6,977 nt of DNA from Saprospiraceae bacterium (GCA_013361075.1 JABWAJ010000301.1:1-6977); one strand, 5' to 3'. Positions 1-6,338 are shown, counted from the stretch's first letter. Notes: generated by a model from the sequence alone, not told the origin. Program-made: numbers and translations.

Positions 1-1140
1 ATAGGCGATGAGTTGTGCGTCGTCGCCAACATTACCCCGGAAGAATTGTGCGGAATAACACCGGGTTGGAATGGTGCCATTATGGCCCTTGAGGGCGAAT
101 GCGATGAAAACAATCAGGTGGTTTTTACTGTCAAAAACATTGGCAACGTAGCTAATTCAGAGCCCCGGCAGATCCTTATCATTGAAGATCAGATAGTGCT
201 CCTGGAAACCGAAGTAAGCCTGAATGCCATGTTCCAACAGGTGCTTCCACCGCTGACACCCTTCGGCGATACGACGACCATCGTAGCAACGGTAGAACAG
301 GAGCCAGGATTTCCAGGCGATCCTTTAGTCGTTTTTTCACTGAACAATTGTACCGGAATGGGGGGCAATCCAACCGGGGTTGGCGGAAACGCAGGGCCGT
401 TTACGGCAACCAAGTGTTTTCTGGTGGTCAATGCTTACGATCCGAACGACAAAAACGCCAATCCACTTGGTTTTGGAGAAAATCACAGTGTTCGACCGGG
501 TACCCCGCTTGAGTACACCATCCGGTTCCAGAACACGGGCAATGACACGGCCTACATAGTTGTCCTCCGGGATACGCTGTCGGATCATTTCGAGGCAGCC
601 CGAACGGAAATACTGGGGGCAAGCCACGACTACGAATTTGCGCTGGTAGGCGACAACATTCTGCACATTGCATTCAACAACATCCTGTTGCCTGACAGTA
701 CCACAAATTTAGAAGCTTCACAGGGATTTGTGCTCTTCCGGGTTTATCCGAAAGACAATCTGGAGCAAGGTACCGTTGTAGAAAACCGCGCTGGTATCTA
801 CTTCGACTACAACGAACCCATCATGACGAATACTGTTTTCCGGACCTATGAAGACTTTATTTTGGTCAAAACCGACGATGTCCGGCAGCCGCAAACATTG
901 GATGTAAGCATCTACCCCAACCCTTTCAGCACCCAAACGACTTTTGAATTACCGGAAGGCGCCCCGGCAGGCGATTACGCGCTCGAATTGTACGATGCCG
1001 CCGGACGCCGCCTTCGTTCCTTGTCTTTTGACGGCATGCGTTGCCCGGTAATGCGAAATACCCTGCCCGCAGGATTGTTGCTCTGGAAAATCAGCCGCGA
1101 AGGCCGGATGGTAGCCAGTGGGAAGATGATTGCGGAATGA
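1..1140 (+). CDS. C-terminal part of a secreted/surface protein with T9SS sorting domain (partial, 5' end outside window)
   Basis: The frame is open from base 1 (I-G-D-E before the TTG at 13), so this is the last 379 codons of a longer protein, not a gene starting at 13. The first ~135 residues look like extracellular beta-rich sequence (motifs such as VVFTVKNIGN). From about nt 420 to 850 comes a domain typical of large Bacteroidota surface proteins: YDPNDKNANP, then a stretch like DUF11/DUF7619 repeats (LEYTIRFQNTGNDTA, then VVENRAGIYFDYNEPIMTN). From nt 901 the last ~78 residues form a T9SS type A sorting domain: IYPNPF at 910-927, then LYDAAGRRL, LPAGLLLW and a final SGKMIAE. Family knowledge says such proteins cross the outer membrane by T9SS, and the C-terminal domain is removed or used for anchoring. 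The function of the missing N-terminal part cannot be seen. A strong terminator follows 34 bases after the stop. Confidence 0.9.
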   Translation: MGDELCVVANITPEELCGITPGWNGAIMALEGECDENNQVVFTVKNIGNVANSEPRQILIIEDQIVLLETEVSLNAMFQQVLPPLTPFGDTTTIVATVEQEPGFPGDPLVVFSLNNCTGMGGNPTGVGGNAGPFTATKCFLVVNAYDPNDKNANPLGFGENHSVRPGTPLEYTIRFQNTGNDTAYIVVLRDTLSDHFEAARTEILGASHDYEFALVGDNILHIAFNNILLPDSTTNLEASQGFVLFRVYPKDNLEQGTVVENRAGIYFDYNEPIMTNTVFRTYEDFILVKTDDVRQPQTLDVSIYPNPFSTQTTFELPEGAPAGDYALELYDAAGRRLRSLSFDGMRCPVMRNTLPAGLLLWKISREGRMVASGKMIAE

Positions 1141-1174
1141 GAAAGATTTAGAAGTGTAATTTTGAAGCCCTTGG

Positions 1175-1206
1175 GCCCCTCGCATGTAAATGTGAGGGGC
1201 TTTTTT
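1175..1206 (+). terminator. Intrinsic terminator of the T9SS-cargo gene
   Basis: GCCCCTCGCA (1175-1184) pairs with TGTGAGGGGC (1191-1200): a 10-bp stem with one G-T wobble and a 6-nt loop, followed directly by six T (1201-1206). It lies 34 bases after the plus-strand stop. On the minus strand the stem is not followed by a T run, so it should act mainly on plus-strand transcripts. It lies just beyond the 3' end (1213) of the convergent gene. Confidence 0.88.
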
Positions 1207-1212
1207 GTTGGG

Positions 1213-2328
1213 TTATACTTTCCTGTTTTTATCGAACAGCCAAAGATCCCCAAAGTCTTCTGTTTCGTCAAATTCATCGGGAGCAAGAATATTTAAGGTA
1301 GGTTTCTGGGCTCGGGCCGCATCGCGTTCCCGTTCCTCCGGGCTTTTCAGGGCCTCTATCTTTTCCCTCACTTGCTGCCTGACAAGTTGCTTTTGCTCCT
1401 GCAGGGGCGCTAGTACTGATTCGTATTTTGAGGTAAGGTATTGCATCTTGCAGGCAAAGTCCATATGGCTGCTATCTTGCAAAGGGTAGCCGTATTGAAA
1501 GCACCAGAAAATACAAAGATGCGGTGCTATTTCCACCAATTTAAACTGGAATGTGAAAAATGTATGAGCATTTGGTGCTTTTAACTGGCCACTTTCATCC
1601 AAGCACTCTCCTAGTTTATTTTCGCGTAACCGTTCAAGCGTAGTGTAGTAATATTGCTTGAGGCGCTCAAGCAACTCCCGGTCTTTACGGGATAGTTTCG
1701 AAACCAGGATATTATTCAATTTTTCGACCTCCGGGATATAGAATTCCTGATAAACTTTCAATTTTTTTTGTTCAAATTGGGCACGCTGGAGGTATGTTTC
1801 ATCATCTTTCCAAAGCCATTCTTTAGCACTTTGTTTTAAAGCAATGATCTCTGCTTCCTTTTTTGCCGCAACGATTTTTTTCTGATCAACACTCTGTATA
1901 GTTTCCAGATAGCTAAGGAATTTTTCATGCTTTGGAATAATAAGCAGGGAATCCGGTAAACTTAAATAGTAAGCCAATCCGGATTTTTTTTGTTCGTCGC
2001 TATAGGTTACCCCAGAATTGCGTTCTGCATACATTAGTAGCATATTTACATTTTCCTCTTTTTTGATTAATACCATTTCTTTTTGTTCATTTGTTAACAA
2101 GCTTCTCATGTAGGCAAGAATCTTTTTTGTTGTTTCATTTTGGTTGATAGCCTGCTCATCAAAACTACTGGCATACGAGAGAATTTGTTTCAATTGCTCT
2201 TCCGAATAAATATGCATAAACTCGCTAGGAAAATCCATACGGCCCGGCAGGTCTTCTAACTGATAATACTGAAGAAAAGCGATACTTGCGTAAAACATGA
2301 AATGAATGGTCAGCAGGATTTTTTTCAT
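1213..2328 (-). CDS. Hypothetical exported protein, 371 aa, Lys/Glu-rich
   Basis: I do not recognise a family. The start is an ATG in an A-rich leader with no Shine-Dalgarno motif. The N-terminus (MKK, then a hydrophobic run ILLTIHFMFYASIAFL) looks like a signal peptide. There is no clear lipobox cysteine, so a soluble periplasmic or secreted protein is more likely than a lipoprotein. After it the sequence is rich in K, E, Q, L and Y, with long stretches that look helical or coiled-coil-like (for example KKEAEIIALKQSAKEWLWKD, ERLKQYYYTTLERLRENK). An acidic C-terminal patch (DEFDETEDFGD) precedes a short basic tail, and no T9SS domain is visible. The coding strand is noticeably more A-rich than pckG or the T9SS gene, with many AAA/GAA codons, which may mean a different origin or weak selection. 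It follows pckG in the same direction, but a hairpin and an 89-bp palindrome between them argue for separate transcription. Confidence 0.75.
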   Translation of the reverse strand: MKKILLTIHFMFYASIAFLQYYQLEDLPGRMDFPSEFMHIYSEEQLKQILSYASSFDEQAINQNETTKKILAYMRSLLTNEQKEMVLIKKEENVNMLLMYAERNSGVTYSDEQKKSGLAYYLSLPDSLLIIPKHEKFLSYLETIQSVDQKKIVAAKKEAEIIALKQSAKEWLWKDDETYLQRAQFEQKKLKVYQEFYIPEVEKLNNILVSKLSRKDRELLERLKQYYYTTLERLRENKLGECLDESGQLKAPNAHTFFTFQFKLVEIAPHLCIFWCFQYGYPLQDSSHMDFACKMQYLTSKYESVLAPLQEQKQLVRQQVREKIEALKSPEERERDAARAQKPTLNILAPDEFDETEDFGDLWLFDKNRKV

Positions 2329-2374
2329 TTTTTTAGTTTTTTGATGTAAATAATTAGGTAAGAAAAACTTGGGA

Positions 2375-2463
2375 TTTAGGAATGCATGGGCCCAAAATCG
2401 GTAATCCTATCAGGCAGGGTTACCAATTTTGGGCCAAGTATAAGGCAGCTATTGCATTCTAAA
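2375..2463. repeat. 89-bp imperfect palindrome (nested inverted repeat)
   Basis: The inner arms are 2389-2408 and 2416-2435, beginning GGCCCAAAAT and ending ATTTTGGGCC. They pair at 18 of 20 positions (one mismatch, one G-T wobble) around the 7-nt loop ATCAGGC. An outer pair adds TTTAG(G)AATGCA (2375-2386) against TGCATTCTAAA (2453-2463), with one bulged G. It fills most of the gap between pckG and the downstream gene. No clean T run follows on either strand, so it is not a textbook terminator. A folded mRNA 3' element or a small palindromic repeat element are both possible. Confidence 0.7.
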
Positions 2464-2485
2464 GAAAGGCACTATGCCTTCCTTT
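2461..2485 (-). terminator. Hairpin at the pckG stop, possible intrinsic terminator
   Basis: On the minus strand AAAGGAAGGCA pairs with TGCCTTTCTTT around the 3-nt loop TAG (11-bp stem, one G-T wobble). The stem begins on the last base of the pckG stop codon. The right arm itself ends in TTTCTTT, so the AAGGCA/TGCCTT core plus the T-rich tail could terminate transcription. The stem is weak in G+C and the T run is interrupted, hence only moderate confidence. Confidence 0.45.
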
Positions 2486-4347
2486 CACGCCTGTTCCGGT
2501 GCCAATCCCCATTGCTCCGGCGAGCGCCAAAGCGAGGAAAGCAGCAACTCGCGCATGAAGTAGAACTCTTTCGGAAGCTTATCGTAGAGCTGGGCAAACA
2601 ATTCTTCGTGAGCCAGCAATTCTTTTTTCCAGGCTTCCCGGTCAACGGCCATGATTTGAGCGAAGTCCTCTTTTGTGAAATTTTCCAGCCCGGTCCAGTC
2701 CATGTCCCGATAGCGCGGCATCCAGCCAATGGGGCTTTCCACAGCACTGCCTTTGCCTTTTACGCGCAAGACAACCCATTTCAGTACCCGCATGTTTTCG
2801 CCAAAGCCCGGCCACAGAAAGTTTCCGTTCTCATCTTTGCGGAACCAGTTTACCCCAAAAATGCGGGGAGCATTCGGCAGGTTCCGGCCAAACTGCAACC
2901 AATGATTGAAGTAGTCGCCCATGTGGTAGCCCAAAAAAGGCAGCATGGCATAGGGATCGCGGCGCACCTTCCCGATTTCACCAAAAGCAGCAGCCGTCAT
3001 TTCAGAGCCCATGGTAGCAGCAAGGTACACGCCAAAACTCCAGTTAAAGGATTGATAAACCAAAGGTACTGCTGTGCTGCGGCGTCCGCCAAAAATAAAG
3101 GCGCTGATGGGCACGCCGTTCGGGTTTTCCCATTCTGAATCAATGCAGGGGCACTGCGAAGCCGGAGCTGTAAAGCGGGAATTGGCGTGTGCAGCCGGCT
3201 TACCGCTTGCAGGATCGTGCGGTTGGCCCTGCCAGTTGGTTAAGCCTGCCGGTACTTCTTTGGTCATCCCTTCCCACCAGACATCGCCATCCGGTGTTAG
3301 TGCTACATTGGTAAAAATGGTATTCCGACTGATGCTTGCCATCGCATTCGGGTTGGTTTTGGTATTGGTACCGGGTGCTACACCAAAAAAACCGGCTTCC
3401 GGATTAATGGCATACAAGCCACCTTTTTCGCCCGGATGGATCCAGGCAATGTCATCGCCAACGGTGGTCACCTTCCAGCCATCCAGCCCCGCAGGCGGAA
3501 TGAGCATGGCAAAATTTGTTTTGCCGCATGCGCTTGGAAATGCTGCTGCAACATAAGTTTTTTCGCCTTCCGGAGATTCTACGCCCAAAATGAGCATGTG
3601 TTCAGCCAACCAGCCTTCTTCCTTCGCAATGGACGTGGCAATACGCAGCGCGAAACATTTTTTACCTAACAAAGCATTGCCGCCATATCCACTACCGTAA
3701 GAAACGATGTAACGTTCTTCCGGGAAATGGACGATGTATTTGGTCGTCGGATTGCAGGGCCATTTGGCATCAGCCTGCCCAGGTTCGAGCGGAGCGCCTA
3801 CTGTATGCAGGCATTTTACAAAGTCGCCGTCCTCGCCCAATACATCGAGCACTTTGCTACCCATACGCGTCATGATTTTCATGTTCACGACCACGTATTC
3901 AGAATCGGTAATTTGTACGCCGATTCGGGACAACGGCGACCCCAAAGGCCCCATACAAAATGGAATCACGTACATTGTCCGGCCGCGCATACAGCCTTTT
4001 AAGAGGCCTTCCAGCGTGTTTTTCATCTCGCGTGGCTCCACCCAGTTGTTGCTGGGACCAGCCTCACTGCGGGTACGGCTGCAAATAAAGGTACGGTCTT
4101 CTACCCGTGCTACATCGCTGGGATCAGAGAAACAGGCAAAGCTGTTCGGACGTTTTTCCGGGTTCAACCGGATGAAGGTACCTTTGTCTACCAACAATTG
4201 GGTAGTACGGTTGTACTCTTCTTCCGAGCCATCGCACCAATGGACGAGATTGGGTTCACAAAACCGGGCAATATTGTCCACCCATTCACGAAGCCTCTCG
4301 TGGCTGTTTGCTGGCACTTCTTTCAAAAATTCGGTTTGATTAAACAT
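2485..4347 (-). CDS. pckG: Phosphoenolpyruvate carboxykinase (GTP)
   Basis: Complete 620-residue GTP-dependent PEPCK (EC 4.1.1.32), the usual family length. It catalyses oxaloacetate + GTP to PEP + GDP + CO2 in the cytosol, the entry step of gluconeogenesis. Seen in the sequence: the P-loop with the reactive cysteine (FPSACGKTN, residues 270-278, Cys274); VGDDIAW (296-302), whose Asp pair serves in metal binding; SGYGGNALLGKKCFALR (219-235), the substrate/Mn loop with Lys229-Lys230; EHMLILG with metal-ligand His250; and DVAR with Arg81, which matches the PEP/oxaloacetate-binding Arg. Further on are SRFTAPASQCP, FIFGGRRSTAVPLVYQSFNW and FGVNWFRKD, all hallmarks of the GTP family rather than the ATP-dependent PckA. 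The ATG at 4347 gives the family-typical N-terminus. There is no Shine-Dalgarno. The gene is divergent from the gene at 4557 and probably has its own promoter at 4392-4421. No missing catalytic residue is visible. Confidence 0.97.
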   Translation of the reverse strand: MFNQTEFLKEVPANSHERLREWVDNIARFCEPNLVHWCDGSEEEYNRTTQLLVDKGTFIRLNPEKRPNSFACFSDPSDVARVEDRTFICSRTRSEAGPSNNWVEPREMKNTLEGLLKGCMRGRTMYVIPFCMGPLGSPLSRIGVQITDSEYVVVNMKIMTRMGSKVLDVLGEDGDFVKCLHTVGAPLEPGQADAKWPCNPTTKYIVHFPEERYIVSYGSGYGGNALLGKKCFALRIATSIAKEEGWLAEHMLILGVESPEGEKTYVAAAFPSACGKTNFAMLIPPAGLDGWKVTTVGDDIAWIHPGEKGGLYAINPEAGFFGVAPGTNTKTNPNAMASISRNTIFTNVALTPDGDVWWEGMTKEVPAGLTNWQGQPHDPASGKPAAHANSRFTAPASQCPCIDSEWENPNGVPISAFIFGGRRSTAVPLVYQSFNWSFGVYLAATMGSEMTAAAFGEIGKVRRDPYAMLPFLGYHMGDYFNHWLQFGRNLPNAPRIFGVNWFRKDENGNFLWPGFGENMRVLKWVVLRVKGKGSAVESPIGWMPRYRDMDWTGLENFTKEDFAQIMAVDREAWKKELLAHEELFAQLYDKLPKEFYFMRELLLSSLWRSPEQWGLAPEQA

Positions 4348-4391
4348 ATTTGATTAGGTTTGGTACCGTGAAGATAAGGGAATCTAAAAAA

Positions 4392-4421
4392 CAAATACTA
4401 CCTTTCGCACTTCAAAAACAA
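4392..4421 (-). promoter_or_regulatory. Candidate Bacteroidota-type promoter for pckG
   Basis: On the minus strand TTG (4421-4419) lies 18 nt before TAGTATTTG (4400-4392). This resembles the Bacteroidota -33 TTG / -7 TAnnTTTG pattern, but with one extra base inside the -7 box, so the match is imperfect. It would give a leader of roughly 35-40 nt before the pckG ATG. Confidence 0.35.
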
Positions 4422-4556
4422 CCAGCAACTTTTCATTATATCTTCTCTAAATAAAGTTCGTTTTGTCATCCGGCACCAGGGACCCTTCTGCACCTGAAAG
4501 ACCATTTATGTGCAAAAATCAGAATCACTTTTTACAATAACCTAAATTTCATTTCT

Positions 4557-5024
4557 ATGAGTCGTTTTCTTTTGACTACAGTGGCGATCCTGAGTTTCGC
4601 TGCAACGAATTTGTCTGCTCAAATGACAGATTTGCATTGGGATACCCATGGCGTAGGATTTAAGGTGCCCAGTAACTTCGTAGTAGAGGCCAACAATGCT
4701 GAAGAATTTACGGCCAGCAATGACAACCTGTTTTTGAGCATCATTCCAATACAGGACGAATCCGTAACCGACGATAACCTGGCAGAAGCCGTAGTAGAAA
4801 TGGCAAAAGGCCTTGAATATGACGACATTGAAGAAGGAGAAGCCATGGAAGTAGATGACTTCACCGGCTATTACATCAAAGGCAGAAAAGAAGGCGTCAA
4901 TGCCGTCGTCATGGCTATGCTCGACAAAAAAAGCAGCACCAATCTGCTCATCGTTATTGTTTATGCGGATGGTTATGAAAACCAGGCTGTAGAAGTTGCT
5001 GCAAGCCTGTATGCGTATGATTAG
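4557..5024 (+). CDS. Small exported protein of unknown function, 155 aa
   Basis: The N-terminus (MSRFLLTTVAILSFAATNLSAQ) is a clear Sec signal peptide with likely cleavage after LSA (residues 19-21), leaving Gln22 first. The mature ~134 residues are acidic. They run: W-x-T-x-GVGFKVPSNFVVE near the start; NDNLFLSIIPIQDE; a helix rich in Glu/Ala (DDNLAEAVVEMAKGL); DDFTGYYIKGRKEGVNAVVM; then LLIVIVYADGYENQAVEVAASLYAYD. The order of a strand with F-x-VP, a middle helix, a G-x-x-x-KG strand and a final helix with V-x-x-A recalls PsbP/DcrB-like (DUF1795) periplasmic proteins. That is a resemblance by eye, not a family assignment. There is no lipobox cysteine and no T9SS domain, so a periplasmic location is likely. 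It is monocistronic and divergent from pckG. Confidence 0.82.
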   Translation: MSRFLLTTVAILSFAATNLSAQMTDLHWDTHGVGFKVPSNFVVEANNAEEFTASNDNLFLSIIPIQDESVTDDNLAEAVVEMAKGLEYDDIEEGEAMEVDDFTGYYIKGRKEGVNAVVMAMLDKKSSTNLLIVIVYADGYENQAVEVAASLYAYD

Positions 5025-5096
5025 GCATTCGGATAGGCTGACAGCCTTCTAATTCTGGTGGTCCTGAAAGAGCCTACCCGGAATATTTCGTGGAGT

Positions 5097-5139
5097 TTTA
5101 CGTGCCGTAGCTACGCAATGTGTACCTGCGGCACGTAAA
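5097..5139. repeat. Long hairpin / palindromic repeat (REP-like)
   Basis: TTTACGTGCCGTAG (5097-5110) pairs with CTGCGGCACGTAAA (5126-5139) over 14 bp with one G-T wobble. After one mismatch, TAC (5112-5114) pairs with GTA (5122-5124), leaving a 7-nt loop. The long near-perfect stem between two convergent gene ends resembles a REP-type palindromic unit. No poly-T follows, so it does not look like an ordinary intrinsic terminator. Confidence 0.7.
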
Positions 5140-5158
5140 TATCCTCACCCCTGATCAG

Positions 5159-5218
5159 GTTTAGAACGCTCAGCGCGCATCATCGCGGGGCCTCCAATGG
5201 CCCGCGACTCGTCTAAAC
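5159..5218. repeat. Nested inverted repeat with G+C-rich core hairpin
   Basis: The outer arms GTTTAGA (5159-5165) and TCTAAAC (5212-5218) are perfectly complementary, with CG/CG continuing after a bulged A. Inside is the hairpin CGCGGGGCC (5184-5192) / GGCCCGCG (5199-5206), with one bulged G and loop TCCAAT. The unit is about 60 bp, with ends like short terminal inverted repeats. Confidence 0.6.
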
Positions 5219-5294
5219 AATCCATAGCGGAGCTTGAGTTAAAAGCTGGACATTGTGCGTGGGTCACACACGTTACATTCATAAAAGTATGGCC

Positions 5295-5704
5295 TCAGTG
5301 TGGAGGATGTAAATCGAGTACAACTAAAATTTGTCGAAACCTTACCACATTATCTCGATTAAGTCGCAACCGTTGAACCGTTGCCCGCCCGATTGGCGAA
5401 GTTCCGGCGATATAGCATAAATCATCAGTCCATTGAAAATGATCTGCCCAACTTTCTGTTCGGGGTTGTAAAGATGAACAATTAATCCAGTGGCCGGGTC
5501 AATGGCATCAGTTGCAATTCCTTTATAATTATTACAACCTTGACAGGAATAAGCAAGGTTGCCTAAATTGTTAGTTCCTGTTTTTGCCAAAGGAATGATG
5601 TGTTCAATTGAAAAAGAACTGGAAGAATACTGATCTTGAGACAAGCAATATTCACAGCATGCAGAAGCTCGCTGGCGAATGAATACCTTATCTTTTTTAG
5701 TCAT
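5295..5704 (-). pseudogene. HNH endonuclease, frameshifted near codon 84
   Basis: The intact frame (5704-5342) encodes 120 residues: a C-x2-C at Cys17/Cys20 (CEYC), IEHIIPL with the HNH general-base His35, NNLGNLAYSC with the middle Asn49, and C-x2-CN at Cys54/Cys57, then DPATGLIVHLYNP. This is a zinc-stabilised beta-beta-alpha HNH nuclease. After Lys84 the frame loses family resemblance and stops at 5342. In another minus-strand frame the expected C-terminus continues: SWADHFQW, then GTSPIGRATVQRLRLNR and a terminal LHPPH, stop at 5295-5297. Adding one A to the AAA codon at 5455-5453 joins the two into a 136-residue protein of normal length. The simplest reading is a single-base deletion in an A run, or a sequencing error there. 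The catalytic core is upstream of the lesion, so a truncated protein could still fold. The ATG overlaps the upstream gene by 8 nt, implying translational coupling. Confidence 0.85.
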
Positions 5705-6098
5705 AAATGAACAATTGGGCGTTCAAACCTAACTTATTCATCAGTTGGGGAATCGTAATATTGCGAAGACGTGCAAGTTCCGCCAAATAAGGCAGGCGCT
5801 CCGCATTTGTTGCTTCAATTTTGTCGGTAAGAGCAGTTAATTCTTGCTGTGCGGCCTCATCAATCTGGCCTGACTTACGCAGCAACACTAAGGTGTGAAA
5901 CCGTTTCCATTCTTCCTCCTCAATACCACGGTTTATTTTTTGAAGCAATGCCCCTTCTGTCAAAGGCATGTCTTCGTGGTCGCTGCTTTTATCACCTAAG
6001 CGCTCAACGATATGGCGATTTAAACTCACCCCATGTCGGGCGGCTTCTTCGCGTAGTTTATGCTCCAAAGCTTCCGGTAATTCAAGAACAATATTCAT
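5697..6098 (-). CDS. Predicted ribbon-helix-helix/antitoxin-like protein upstream of HNH nuclease
   Basis: 133 residues, probably cytosolic. The first ~35 residues (MNIVLELPEALEHKLREEAA, then RHGVSLNRHIVERLG) fit a ribbon-helix-helix pattern: an alternating beta strand, helix A, a G-V-S turn, and helix B beginning S-L-N. The rest is a charged helical region: LTEGALLQKINRGI (46-59), EEEWKRFHTL, a segment rich in E/Q (80-100), and ERLPYLAELARLRNITIPQL (100-119). The latter motifs are typical of a family I know from cyanobacteria and Bacteroidota that sits directly before HNH endonuclease genes (LLQKIN...W.RY..L, ...YL.ELA.LR...). The stop overlaps the HNH start (ATGACTAA, 5704-5697), so the two are an operon. 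By analogy with RHH antitoxins it may bind the operon's own promoter and restrain the nuclease, but that is inference. There is no Shine-Dalgarno; the start is set by the RHH strand and the nearby promoter. Confidence 0.82.
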   Translation of the reverse strand: MNIVLELPEALEHKLREEAARHGVSLNRHIVERLGDKSSDHEDMPLTEGALLQKINRGIEEEEWKRFHTLVLLRKSGQIDEAAQQELTALTDKIEATNAERLPYLAELARLRNITIPQLMNKLGLNAQLFIYD

Positions 6099-6128
6099 GA
6101 ATACATGATTTTATTTCATTGTTTGCTG

Positions 6129-6160
6129 CGAAAATACGAAATTTTGTTGTGTTATCCAAA
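6129..6160 (-). promoter_or_regulatory. Bacteroidota-type promoter for the RHH-HNH operon
   Basis: On the minus strand TTTG (6160-6157) is followed after 20 nt by TATTTTCG (6136-6129). This matches -33 TTTG and seven of eight -7 TAnnTTTG positions, with the expected spacing. Transcription would start about 24 nt before the ATG at 6098, a plausible short leader. Confidence 0.5.
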
Positions 6161-6306
6161 TGATCCTAAAGGCTGAAAACAACACTTTTTCTGTTTCCTG
6201 CCATGTTTATCAGGATACAGCTCTCTGTCGTGTTGCTATTTCCCTGGGAAATCTGCGAAGTGGTGCGGGTTGTTATGTCGCACAGTCCGGAAAATAAGTA
6301 ACATCA

Positions 6307-6338
6307 AAGCGGACGGAAACACCCATTCCCGCCCGCTT
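6307..6338 (-). terminator. Possible bidirectional terminator downstream of ald
   Basis: AAGCGGACGGAA (6307-6318) pairs with TTCCCGCCCGCTT (6326-6338), with one G-T wobble and one bulged base, around a 7-nt loop. It lies 46 bases after the ald stop. The minus-strand tail (TGATGTTACTTATTTT) is only moderately T-rich. On the plus strand the stem is followed by ATTTTCTTTTTC, a better tail. Confidence 0.5.

Larger units (their letters stand above)
5025..5294. other. Non-coding intergenic region carrying several inverted repeats
   Basis: I see no convincing gene on either strand. It begins with a short hairpin AGGCT-GAC-AGCCT (5035-5047) 11 bases after the stop of the exported-protein gene; no T run follows, so terminator function is doubtful. 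Two larger palindromic structures follow (5097-5139 and 5159-5218), separated by the perfect 8-bp palindrome CTGATCAG (5151-5158). The rest (5219-5294) shows no structure I can support. The G+C-rich hairpins and lack of coding potential suggest a dispersed palindromic repeat unit rather than a promoter region, because both flanking genes end here (convergent 3' ends). Confidence 0.6.

Noticed and set aside
13..1140. TTG at 13 as true start of the T9SS-cargo gene
   Set aside because: The frame is open to base 1, with no signal peptide or leader, so the TTG is internal.
2386..3138. 250-codon open frame on the plus strand
   Set aside because: Antisense shadow of the complete pckG gene, and its start lies inside the palindrome; no family motifs.
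3734..4339. 201-codon open frame on the plus strand opposite the pckG N-terminus
   Set aside because: Shadow of pckG, which has full family conservation on the other strand.
4543..4550. TAAATTTC as a -7 promoter box for the exported-protein gene
   Set aside because: Seven of eight bases fit, but no TTG lies about 20 nt upstream and transcription would start at the ATG itself.
5159..5218. tRNA or known structured RNA
   Set aside because: No cloverleaf, no T-loop GTTCRA motif and no CCA-proximal 7-bp acceptor stem of the right size.
5025..5294. CRISPR array or insertion-sequence transposase
   Set aside because: The repeats are inverted, not regularly spaced direct repeats, and no transposase frame is present.
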